A stretch of 64,000 bases of DNA, from assembly GCA_963823675.1 (NCBI GenBank), contig CAWGMT010000009.1, positions 682,001-746,000 on the forward strand, given 5' to 3'. A program made the translations under genes and the position numbers. The notes beneath the pieces are model-generated. The model saw nothing but the letters and a program-made list of their open reading frames with translations, searched no databases and was not told where the DNA came from. Shown in pieces: positions 27,645 through 35,557 of this stretch (position 1 is the stretch's first letter; each line of letters begins with the position of its first letter). The DNA is from CAWGMT01 sp963823675. Its GTDB lineage: Bacteria; Planctomycetota; Planctomycetia; Isosphaerales; Isosphaeraceae.

Positions 27645-29099
27645 TCATCTTTTCGATTCTCCGGCAGGCCGCGCTCGCTCGGCCGGTTTGGCCTTGTCGC
27701 TCTGGCTTTCGGCACCGCGCAGGCGGATGATCGGGCTGTCGAGCGCTCCGACGTCGGACGATTCCGGCTCGGGCCGGCGGTACGCCTCGAGTTCGGCTTC
27801 CTTGGTCTCGACCTCAACGATGTCGCCGGGCCGAACCAGCGGAATCCCCTCGACGATCACCTTCTGGCCCTCCTGGAGCTCTGACTTGCCTGGCTCCAGG
27901 ACCCTCAGGCCCTGGAACAGATCGAGCGGCTCGACGCGGGCCGTCACGACCCTCTTCTTGTCATCAACCACCATCACCCGCGCGCCTTCCTGTCCCTCTT
28001 CCAGCATCGCCTGTTCGGGAACCACAAGCGCGCCGGCATAGTCGCCGATATTCATCTCGAGCTTGGCGTACTCGCCGGGGAGGACGGACTCATCGGGATT
28101 GGGCACCTCGGCTTTCACCAGGACGGTCGAGGTCGTGGGATCGACGGTGTTATCGAGGAAGAACACCTTCCCTTGGTAGGGGTGTCTCGGCCGGCCCGGA
28201 ATGTGAAGCCTCACCGTCAGGTCGCCCTTGATGAGCTGGGTGAGCAGCGGCAGAAAGCGGCCCGCAACCCGCATCTCGACCCCCATCGGATTGAGCTGCT
28301 CGACCGTGACCAGGTTGACGTCGCTTGCGCCGCCCTGGCCGACGAGGTTACCCAGCTTGATCTTCAGCTCGCCGATGCGCCCATTGATCGGTGAAACCAT
28401 CCGGCAGTAGCCCAGCTCGATCTCGGCCTCAGTGAGATCCGCCTTTGCCTTGGCTACGTTGGCCTCGGCCGCCGAAATATTGACTGTATAATCGGACTTG
28501 GCCTGCAGGAGATTGGCCTCGTCGACCTTGACCTGGGCGTCGCTTTTCTTGCGATTGGCCGACTTTTGATCCAAGTTCTCGCGCGAGGTCGCGCTCCGGG
28601 CGAATAGGTTCGATTCGCGCCGTTCCTCGACCCGTGCCAGCTCGGCCTGGGCTTGGTCCAGCTCGAGCTGGGCTGTGGCGACCTCGCGAGCTTTTGACTG
28701 CTTGGCCTTCGCCAGGTCGGCCTGGGCCACATCGAACATTGCCTTGGCCTGATCGACCCGCACCTTGAACTGGTCTTCGTCGATCACCAGCAGCAAGTCG
28801 CCTTGCTTGACATTGGCGCCCTCCTTGAATCGCTCGCTCTTTTCCTTGAGGAACCCTTTGACCCGGGCGCGGACCAATACTTCGTTCAGCGCCCTGGTCG
28901 TTCCGGTCGTCTTGGCGATGATCGGCACGTCCATCTTGCGGACGGTCAACACCACGACCTTGGGAACCAGCGGCCCGCCCGCCCGGCTGGCTCGCTGGTC
29001 GTTTCCGCAACCACCAAGCCCCAGCGCGATGATCGCCAGAGCAACCGAGCCCAGCAGCGTGAGTTTGAGGCGCAGATTCAAGCCGCATTGCCCTTTCAT
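27645..29099 (-). CDS. RND efflux periplasmic adaptor (membrane fusion) lipoprotein
   Basis: Starting at the ATG at 29099 the 484-residue product has a lipoprotein signal with lipobox (LGLGGCG, Cys near residue 32). Then come the biotinyl-lipoyl half (VRARVKGFLKE...GANVKQGDLLLVIDEDQF), a long alanine-rich hairpin coiled coil (AKAMFDVAQADLAKAKQSKA...) and beta-barrel segments (GRIGELKIKLGNLVG, PGEYAKLEMNI, VVPEQAMLEEGQEGARVMVV). It should link the AcrB-like pump to an outer membrane channel; no TolC-like gene is nearby. The upstream in-frame ATG at 29267 was rejected because it would bury the signal peptide. Confidence 0.92.
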   Translation of the reverse strand: MKGQCGLNLRLKLTLLGSVALAIIALGLGGCGNDQRASRAGGPLVPKVVVLTVRKMDVPIIAKTTGTTRALNEVLVRARVKGFLKEKSERFKEGANVKQGDLLLVIDEDQFKVRVDQAKAMFDVAQADLAKAKQSKAREVATAQLELDQAQAELARVEERRESNLFARSATSRENLDQKSANRKKSDAQVKVDEANLLQAKSDYTVNISAAEANVAKAKADLTEAEIELGYCRMVSPINGRIGELKIKLGNLVGQGGASDVNLVTVEQLNPMGVEMRVAGRFLPLLTQLIKGDLTVRLHIPGRPRHPYQGKVFFLDNTVDPTTSTVLVKAEVPNPDESVLPGEYAKLEMNIGDYAGALVVPEQAMLEEGQEGARVMVVDDKKRVVTARVEPLDLFQGLRVLEPGKSELQEGQKVIVEGIPLVRPGDIVEVETKEAELEAYRRPEPESSDVGALDSPIIRLRGAESQSDKAKPAERARPAGESKR

Positions 29100-29459
29100 G
29101 AGCGAGCCAGTCTCATCAAGCACGTGGAAGAGGCGCGAACGGAAAAGACGCGCGGCCGAATCGCCGGCCGCGCGATCGCGCGACAAAGGTCGAAATCGAT
29201 TCTTGGGTCCTGAAGCTAATCTAGTCGAGCCGGCATTCGCTTTCCAGGTACGACTGGCAGACAACAAGAACGCCCGCCCGTTCCGCGAATTCGGGAACGG
29301 GCGGGCAGAATCAGCATCGGCTGGAGTAAGTCTTGTTTTCCAGGGCCGGATCGGATGATATATCGCCTGGCGACACGAAACTCTGCGCAGTCACGGTGTC
29401 CGGAAATCCGGCGGACAACTCAACATCCCGGCTCATGAACGGATTCGAGATGGCGAATC

Positions 29460-30473
29460 ATGCGAATTGACAACGACCCCAAGCTCGACTTCGTCGACGT
29501 GCTGATTCGCCCCAAGCGATCCGAAGCTCCCAGCCGCGCGACGATTGTCCTCGAACGGGACTACAAGTTCCTGAACAGCGGGGCCGCGTGGCGGGGAATT
29601 CCGATCGTCGCGTCCAACATGGACACCGTCGGCACGATGGCGATGGCCGATGCGCTTGGCCCCCAGATGATGACCTGCCTGCACAAGTATCATTCCGAAG
29701 AAAGCTTGGTCGAGTTCTTCAAGGCCGAGGTCCACCGGGAAAGCGCGATCTTCACGCTGGGCATCAAGGACGACGAGTTCGACAAGCTCCAGACCGTGAA
29801 ATCGCGCGCCGATTTTCGGTTCGTGTGCGTCGATGCGGCCAACGGATATACCAAGTATTTCGTCGAGCGGGTAGAGCGGATCAGGGAGGTCTACCCGGCG
29901 TTGACCATCATGGCCGGCAACGTCGCCACGCCGGAGATGGTCCAGGAGCTACTCATCTCGGGCGCGGCCGATATCGTCAAGATCGGCATCGGCCCGGGAA
30001 GCGTCTGCACCACCCGCATGGTCACCGGCGTGGGCTATCCTCAGCTCTCGGCGATCATCGAGTGCGCCGACGCGGCCCACGGACTGCGCGGGCACGTCTG
30101 TGCCGACGGCGGCTGCCGGACGCCCGGCGACATCGTCAAGGCGTTCGCCGCCGGCGCTGATTTCGTCATGCTGGGCGGAATGCTGGCGGGCCACGACGAA
30201 TGCGAAGGAGACTGGATCGTACGCGACGGCCAGCGGATCGGAATGTCGTTCTACGGCATGTCGAGCCAACGTGCCCTCGACAAGTACGCCGGCGGGCGAA
30301 AGGACTATCGAGCCAGCGAAGGCAAGGAGACGATGGTCCCCTACAAGGGGCCGGTGAAGGAAACGCTCCAGGAGATCACGGGAGGAATCCGCAGCGCGTG
30401 CGCCTACGTCGGCGCGACTCGGTTGAAAGATCTCTCCAAGTGCACGACGTTTGTCATCTGCCACAGGGGGTAG
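29460..30473 (+). CDS. guaC: GMP reductase
   Basis: The 337-residue TIM-barrel enzyme converts GMP to IMP and ammonia with NADPH. It has the short start LDFVDVLIRPKRSEAPSRAT, VASNMDTVGT, the catalytic Cys in GIGPGSVCTTRMVTGVGYPQ, CADGGCRTPGDIVKAFAAGA and the flap motif GMSSQRALDKYAGG. The absence of CBS domains and the phrase YRASEGKETMVPYKGPV separate it from IMP dehydrogenase. It stands alone and belongs to purine salvage. Confidence 0.95.
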   Translation: MRIDNDPKLDFVDVLIRPKRSEAPSRATIVLERDYKFLNSGAAWRGIPIVASNMDTVGTMAMADALGPQMMTCLHKYHSEESLVEFFKAEVHRESAIFTLGIKDDEFDKLQTVKSRADFRFVCVDAANGYTKYFVERVERIREVYPALTIMAGNVATPEMVQELLISGAADIVKIGIGPGSVCTTRMVTGVGYPQLSAIIECADAAHGLRGHVCADGGCRTPGDIVKAFAAGADFVMLGGMLAGHDECEGDWIVRDGQRIGMSFYGMSSQRALDKYAGGRKDYRASEGKETMVPYKGPVKETLQEITGGIRSACAYVGATRLKDLSKCTTFVICHRG

Positions 30474-30676
30474 GTTGTGGTTCGCCAGTGACGGCGACAC
30501 GATGCCTTGACTCGCCGCGTCGATGTGCGACGATTCACCAGCGGGACCGCCGAAACCCGGCGCACGGGCCTGAACCGCGCGCCGTCGCGACTTGATGGTT
30601 TATGGCGACACCCGATAAGCTGAATGGCGGTGAGTCTGGCGCCGTAGAGTTGTTCAAGCCGTCGGGGGGACCGACC

Positions 30677-30928
30677 ATGAACGAGAAAGAGTTGCTGGAT
30701 CGAATCACCGTCCATCCCAAGATCTTCGGCGGGAAGCCGATCATCCGGGGCCGTCGGCTGGCGGTGGAACACGTCTTGGGCATGCTGGCGGCAGGCGACA
30801 CGGCGGACACTATCCTCGAGGGCTACCCCTGGCTGGAGCCACAGGACATACAAGCCTGCCTCGTCTACGCGAGGCGCCACGTCGGCCATGAGCGGATCGA
30901 ACCGCTGATGGTGGAAACGGCGCCGTGA
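30677..30928 (+). CDS. DUF433 antitoxin-like protein
   Basis: The start MNEKELLDRITVHPKIFGGK is the DUF433 signature (winged-helix-like), continuing PIIRGRRLAVEHVLGMLAAG and YPWLEPQDIQACLVYARR. The ATG at 30677 was chosen over one at 30602 because the family begins here and a G-rich site precedes it. Its stop overlaps the next start by four bases (ATGA), giving a coupled pair. Confidence 0.9.
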   Translation: MNEKELLDRITVHPKIFGGKPIIRGRRLAVEHVLGMLAAGDTADTILEGYPWLEPQDIQACLVYARRHVGHERIEPLMVETAP

Positions 30929-31299
30929 AACTGCTCCTCGACACGTGTGTCTGGGGCAAGTCCGCCGACGAACTTCGCGCCGCCGGTCATGACGTGATTT
31001 GGGCAGGAGATTGGACCGAAGACCCGGGGGACCAGGAAATCCTCGCCCACGCCGCGGCCGAAGGACGCGTGCTCGTAACGCTTGACAAGGACTTCGGCGC
31101 GTTGGCCATCGCCCACGGGCTCCCACACCGTGGACTTGCACGAATCGTCAACATCTCGGCCCGGCGGCAGGGCAGCGTGGTGCTCTACCTCTTGCAGCAC
31201 TACGGCGACGAGTTACAGGCAGGCGCCGTCGTGACGGCGTCGCCGGGCCGGGTTCGGATCCGGCCACCCGACCAAGAAACCGACACCACAACGCCTTGA
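30925..31299 (+). CDS. DUF5615 PIN-like toxin
   Basis: A 124-residue protein with the PIN/Mut7-C-like acidic layout: KLLLDTCVWGKSADELRAAG, DPGDQEILAHAAAEGRVLVT, LDKDFGALAI. The conserved Asp residues of the first motif and of LDKDFG are present, so a ribonuclease fold is likely. Together with DUF433 it forms a common plasmid/chromosome toxin-antitoxin module. Confidence 0.88.
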   Translation: MKLLLDTCVWGKSADELRAAGHDVIWAGDWTEDPGDQEILAHAAAEGRVLVTLDKDFGALAIAHGLPHRGLARIVNISARRQGSVVLYLLQHYGDELQAGAVVTASPGRVRIRPPDQETDTTTP

Positions 31300-31399
31300 G
31301 CAGACCGGCCGTTCGGTTTCGGTTGGGAATAACCAACCCTCCGTGTCGCAGCGACCGGCCCGTCCGGCCCCGGACAATTCAAGCCCGGGGCCGGGTTGG

Positions 31400-31510
31400 T
31401 CAGGCGATCGCCTCGGTCACGACGCCAGAGCCGACGGTCTTTCCACCCTCACGGATGGCGAGACGACTGCCGGCTTCGAAGAAGAACTGCGGCTTGTAGC
31501 CGCTGAAGGC
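31400..31510 (-). pseudogene. Elongation factor Tu C-terminal fossil
   Basis: The translation SGYKPQFFFEAGSRLAIREG followed by GKTVGSGVVTEAIA and a stop matches the EF-Tu C-terminus in two pieces: the GYRPQFYF strand and the LRFAIREGGRTVGAGVVT tail. The 35-40 residues that normally lie between them are missing. No ribosome binding site or upstream EF-Tu sequence is present; the next 5' sequence is the end of the DinB gene. It is therefore a remnant of a tuf copy. Confidence 0.7.
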
Positions 31511-31520
31511 TTGAGTCGAG

Positions 31521-31997
31521 TCAGTCAAATTCAAATCGCTTCGGCGACTGGTCGGTGCCGACTCGGCCCGCGGTGATCTCGGCCACGGCGTAATTCTCTC
31601 CCCGCACCGGCGAGCCCGCCAGGCGCCGGAGGGTCGCGATTTGACCGACATGAGTGAGTGCGTCGGCGATTGGTCCCTGAAACAGTTTTTCGGCCGTAAC
31701 ACGCAGTGGCTCGTCGCTGCTCAGGTATTCGTCGAATTGCCTCAGTCCCGTCAAAAAGCGCTCGACTTCGGCTTCCCACGCTCCTGGTGGGTCTGAGCGC
31801 CACTTTTCTTGCCCCGCCGCCATCGAGAGCGCCCATTCCATGAGGTCGCCGATGTGTGCGAGAATCTCGGCGGCCGAGCGCATCGTGGCGCACACCCGCG
31901 CGGCGGCGAATCCCTCGGGTGCCCCCGCAACAGCTTTGACACCCCGGTACGCCAGCGTGGCCAATGTGTGGCGAAGGAATTCACGTTTCACGTCCAT
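31521..31997 (-). CDS. DinB-like family protein
   Basis: A 158-residue four-helix-bundle protein. Motif residues for a metal site appear as HIGDLMEWAL near residue 48 and LTHVGQIATLRRLAG near 114, with a third His possible near residue 10. DinB/YfiT-type proteins are thiol-dependent or metal-binding transferases of mostly unknown substrate. The next gene on the same strand (MmcQ/YjbR) lies 6 bases upstream, so the two are co-transcribed. Confidence 0.85.
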   Translation of the reverse strand: MDVKREFLRHTLATLAYRGVKAVAGAPEGFAAARVCATMRSAAEILAHIGDLMEWALSMAAGQEKWRSDPPGAWEAEVERFLTGLRQFDEYLSSDEPLRVTAEKLFQGPIADALTHVGQIATLRRLAGSPVRGENYAVAEITAGRVGTDQSPKRFEFD

Positions 31998-32003
31998 CGG
32001 GAA

Positions 32004-32384
32004 TCACTCCTCATCCAGAAGGGCCAGCAATCGTTTGGGCGCGATGAGCCGGTAAGAATGGAGCAGGAGGCCGCCCAGTTTATCCCAGTGGACGGGGTGA
32101 TCGAGCCAGGCCGCGACCCAGCCCCTGTTGCCCACGTACGGCGGCACGAAGAAGCGATCGGGTGCCTGCCCCACCAGCACCTCTTGCTCGCCCGGCCCGG
32201 CCTTGAAGCATGTGGCCGCGCGGCCGTCGCAGTGAGGATCGCCCGCGGGGGCGTATGTCGCGAAGATCTTGTTGCGGACGCGGAAGGTGGGATGGCCCCA
32301 AGCCTCCACCTCGTGGGCCTCCGGCAACGACAGACAGAGCTTGCGTAATCTTGGAAGCGGGCTTCTCGGCATGCGGGAAATCAC
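32004..32384 (-). CDS. MmcQ/YjbR family DNA-binding-like protein
   Basis: The 126-residue product has the family pattern LRKLCLSLPEAHEVEAWGHP, TFRVRNKIFATYA, RFFVPPYVGNRGWVAAWLD and a C-terminal helix LIAPKRLLALL. The fold is a cyclic-AMP-receptor-unrelated double-wing type whose function is poorly known. It is likely the first gene of a two-gene unit with the DinB protein. Confidence 0.9.
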   Translation of the reverse strand: MISRMPRSPLPRLRKLCLSLPEAHEVEAWGHPTFRVRNKIFATYAPAGDPHCDGRAATCFKAGPGEQEVLVGQAPDRFFVPPYVGNRGWVAAWLDHPVHWDKLGGLLLHSYRLIAPKRLLALLDEE

Positions 32385-32498
32385 CTGGTACGAAAACTAA
32401 ATGGGCCTGCGTGATCCTGGGAGGGCGAGACTCCGTCCGAGCCGCCTTGGAGAATGGCTCGCCGGGAGGCTCGCCCTCCCGGAATTGTGCAAGGCGAT

Positions 32499-35027
32499 TT
32501 AGATGACCGGTACCCCGTTGAAATCGAGCTTACTCGGAAAACGCAAATTGCGTGCCGGCGGCCGTCTGATGACGAAGCTGATGCTCCCGCCGGGTATGAT
32601 CCACGGATTGCTGCTTGGGTTCTTCACAGTGTACCGTCCGCCGCGATCGCTGACGATCGCCGCATTCGTAATCAAGACGATGCCCGGCATGAGAGTGAAT
32701 TGCAAGACCCAGCCATCGACCGGCACGATGCCCTCGTTCGTGATCGTGAAGGTGCCGTAAACCGGCGTTTTCGGGCCGCCGCTCTGAGCGTAGTGGACGA
32801 AGACGTGGACCGGGCCTTTGATCGCGGGCGTAATCGCGACTGTGCCCTTACCGGCAACACCTAGGGCGGCTGCGCGGACCTGTACGGATGACGACGTCGT
32901 CGTGGCCGCGTACAGGCCGGACGCCGCACCGATCGACCCGCCGCCGCTAAGAACTGACCAGGCAAAGCCGGGCTGGACCGACAGAGGCTCTCCGAACTGG
33001 TCGAGGGCTTCGGCCTTGAATTGGTCCGTGGTACCGGCTGAGACTGTCGGCGAGGTGGGTGTGACCTTGATGGAAGTGAGAGACTGGTTCACCGTCACCG
33101 TCACGCTGCTGGTCGCCGTCAATGCACTGGGGTCAGTGACGGTCACCACGAAAGTGTAGGAGCCCGCCCTGCTGAACGTGGCCGTCGTGCTCGCCGCCGA
33201 ATTCGTGCCGTTGACGCTGAACCCGACCGGGCCCGGCGGAGTACCGGTCGTCGCCCAGGTGTACGTCAATCCAGACGCGCCGGCGGGGTCGCCAGCCGAG
33301 ACCGACAGGACGGTGGTCGTGCCGGTCACCGGGCTGGGCGTTGCGGCTGCGGCAGTCACGATCGTCGGGCCGCCCGTGCTGCCTGAGCTCGGGCTCAGGT
33401 CGAGCACGGACATCGAGTAGGCGGGGAACGTGTAACTGAAGCTCGATCCGCTCACGGTGAGCGTCGTGGGGAAATCGGCGAGGGAAGACTGGCCGTCGCT
33501 GCTCTGGCTCTGGGCCGTGTCCTGGGTCTCGCCGTATTGCCACACCTGCGCCTCTGCCCCAGGCTGGAAACCGGCGATCTGGATCTGCTCGGTCAGGGCG
33601 CTCGAGGAGCTCGGCCCGCTCTTGTTGATGACCAGCAGGTCGAGGTGGCCGTCAGGCTCGAGTACGGCGTAGGCGCTCAGGCTGCTATTGTCGCTCGATG
33701 CCGCCACGACCTCGCCGCCCGCCTGGATGATCTTGGAGGCGAGCTGCTCGGCAAAGTAGGTGGGATATGGGACGTAAGTGCCCGTGTCGGGGGCCGTGAC
33801 GCCGGTAGGAGGCGGGCTGCCGAGCAGGCCGTAGTCGCCCCCGTTGCGCCAGCCATAGAGGCTCGAGGAATTGTTGTTGGTGGTGTCATATCCGTTGCGC
33901 AGGTCCCAGACGTCGGCGCCGTCGTAGGATGTTTCCATCAGCTCGCCCAGCGAATCCGCCACGAAAAGACCATTCACCAGGCTGGTTGTCTGCTTGCCGG
34001 GATTGGAAGAGACCGAGTTGAACTCGGTCGCCAGGAGCTGGACGTTGTAGCCGGCCGTGCCCAGATATTTGATCAGCAAAGTCTCGTAGCCATCGGCCCG
34101 GACCTCCCAGTCGTCGGAGCTGTTGGGGTCGGAGACGGTATCGAGCAAGAGGTTCGAGTCGCTCTCGCTGCCCGGAGCTTGCACATAATTGTGGTCGCTC
34201 AGGAACCCGGGCATGAAGCCCTGCATGGCGGACTGTTGCAGGATTTCGGCAGTCCAGTTGTTGTAGTCAGTCCCAGGGCTGCCCACGTCGAGGCCGATCG
34301 AGATCCCCGGGTCGATCTGGGCCGCGTAAGTTGCGAACTGCTTGGCAAACGCAATGTAGGTGGCCGGGTCGTGCTGCACGGTGTGGTGATCGATCTCCCA
34401 GCTTCCGTACTCCTCATTGCCGACTTCCCAGTACGGGACGTTGAATGGCGCGGGATGATCCAGCCGCAGGAAGTTGAGGCCGTCGTCCTGCGCCAAAGGG
34501 GCCGCGGCACGCAGGCTGGCCCAGTAGCCGGCGGTCTGCCAGTTGACGGTCTGCCACGCGCCTGTCGTGTCATTCCACTGCTGTCCGTCGCCGATCGCGG
34601 TCGTATTGCTCACGGGAGCTTCGAGGTAGGCCAGGAACGCCGCCGCTTCTTGCGGGCTGCCCGAGCCGTAGTCGACGGTAGCCAGACCGACGCCGCCAAC
34701 CGAGTCGATAAACTCGGCCATGCTCGCATCGGTCCCCTCGCCGTTGTAGGTCGGCGGTGCGTTGAAGTGGAAGTCGTCCGAGCTTGACCCACCCGGAAAT
34801 CGAAACATGTTCAGGCCGGCGGCCTGGACCATCTGCTCGGTCTGGGGAGTGTTGAGGTTCGTATCCCACCAGGCGAGGTTGACCCCCAACAATTGGGGGG
34901 CGAGCATGCGCACCACCTGGCCCGCGTCGACGGTCACCGTCGCCAGCAACTCACGGCGCTCGAGAGGCTCGAAGCTCGCGACAAGGCGCCGTGCCCGACC
35001 ACGTTTCCGAAAGCCGCTAACCTTCAT
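32499..35027 (-). CDS. Exported clan-A glycoside hydrolase (arabinofuranosidase-like) with CBM2-like tail
   Basis: The 842-residue protein begins with an Arg-rich stretch and FEPLERRELLA, the same N-terminal motif as the giant protein at the left edge. The catalytic barrel (residues about 45-430) has FRFPGGSSSDDFH, the acid/base Glu in WEVGNEEYGSWE and the nucleophile Glu in LLATEFNSVSS, as in GH51/GH39-like enzymes. A beta-sandwich, a PKD/Ig-like repeat (TPSPVTGTTTVLSVSAGDPA) and a BIG2-like repeat follow. The end (TFTITNEGIVPVDGWVLQFT) resembles a CBM2 cellulose-binding module. GGGAGGACACG precedes the ATG. The exact GH family is uncertain. Confidence 0.88.
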   Translation of the reverse strand: MKVSGFRKRGRARRLVASFEPLERRELLATVTVDAGQVVRMLAPQLLGVNLAWWDTNLNTPQTEQMVQAAGLNMFRFPGGSSSDDFHFNAPPTYNGEGTDASMAEFIDSVGGVGLATVDYGSGSPQEAAAFLAYLEAPVSNTTAIGDGQQWNDTTGAWQTVNWQTAGYWASLRAAAPLAQDDGLNFLRLDHPAPFNVPYWEVGNEEYGSWEIDHHTVQHDPATYIAFAKQFATYAAQIDPGISIGLDVGSPGTDYNNWTAEILQQSAMQGFMPGFLSDHNYVQAPGSESDSNLLLDTVSDPNSSDDWEVRADGYETLLIKYLGTAGYNVQLLATEFNSVSSNPGKQTTSLVNGLFVADSLGELMETSYDGADVWDLRNGYDTTNNNSSSLYGWRNGGDYGLLGSPPPTGVTAPDTGTYVPYPTYFAEQLASKIIQAGGEVVAASSDNSSLSAYAVLEPDGHLDLLVINKSGPSSSSALTEQIQIAGFQPGAEAQVWQYGETQDTAQSQSSDGQSSLADFPTTLTVSGSSFSYTFPAYSMSVLDLSPSSGSTGGPTIVTAAAATPSPVTGTTTVLSVSAGDPAGASGLTYTWATTGTPPGPVGFSVNGTNSAASTTATFSRAGSYTFVVTVTDPSALTATSSVTVTVNQSLTSIKVTPTSPTVSAGTTDQFKAEALDQFGEPLSVQPGFAWSVLSGGGSIGAASGLYAATTTSSSVQVRAAALGVAGKGTVAITPAIKGPVHVFVHYAQSGGPKTPVYGTFTITNEGIVPVDGWVLQFTLMPGIVLITNAAIVSDRGGRYTVKNPSSNPWIIPGGSISFVIRRPPARNLRFPSKLDFNGVPVI

Positions 35028-35557
35028 CGTGTCCTCCCTGGAGCATTGAAACGAGGCGTGGTGCGAGGAAGCGTGAAAGTCTCAAGGCCCGCACGACCGA
35101 CGGGAAATCGAGGATCTTCTCGAACTGATGCATTCCGTTCACTCTCTCAGCATAATGCACAACCATCCGGCGATGAAGCCCACGGCCGGCGACAGCGTGC
35201 GGTCGATCTGCTCTTCCGACCCGTCCTTTGGGAAAAAACCGACCCAACCGTGACAGGATCGGGCTGCCCGCGCACTTCCCTCTTCAGAGGAGGCCAGTGC
35301 CGAATCCGCCAGGCCTTTCGCGGAGCGAGAGGCGACAATTGCTTTCGGCCAGCGCCTAAGTGGAACCGCTCACGAAGCTCTGCGGGCCGGCCGCCGCGTC
35401 CGATCCGACCGATCCGTCCGATCTGACCGATCCGTCCGATCAGATGCGGCGGCCGGCCTGGTTCTTCATGCGAGAAAGCCTGATGGTCCACCCAAACAAT
35501 TCCGCAATCCGACTTAGAAGGTTAGCGGACCGCTCCGGCTCATCCTTCATCCTTGCC
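35028..35557. repeat. Intergenic region with two palindromic repeats
   Basis: Two structures lie here. A hairpin with the CGC-GGA-GCG tip covers 35313-35333 (one mismatch; family B, also at 51208-51236 and 53074-53104). A perfect 13-bp inverted repeat GGCCGGCCGCCGC (35385-35397 and 35446-35458) flanks a 48-base centre made of two 18-base units of the type GACCGATCCGTCCGATCT. A related element with 14-bp arms is at 52975-53033. I see no gene in the rest. Confidence 0.85.

Noticed and set aside
25214..27730. Long open frame (838 codons) on the plus strand
   Set aside because: It lies opposite the RND pump, whose conserved motifs are on the minus strand. High GC leaves long antisense frames open.
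31400..31702. A 100-residue gene containing the EF-Tu tail
   Set aside because: Its first 60 residues are antisense-like shadow of the DinB gene in another frame; only the last 37 are EF-Tu-like.
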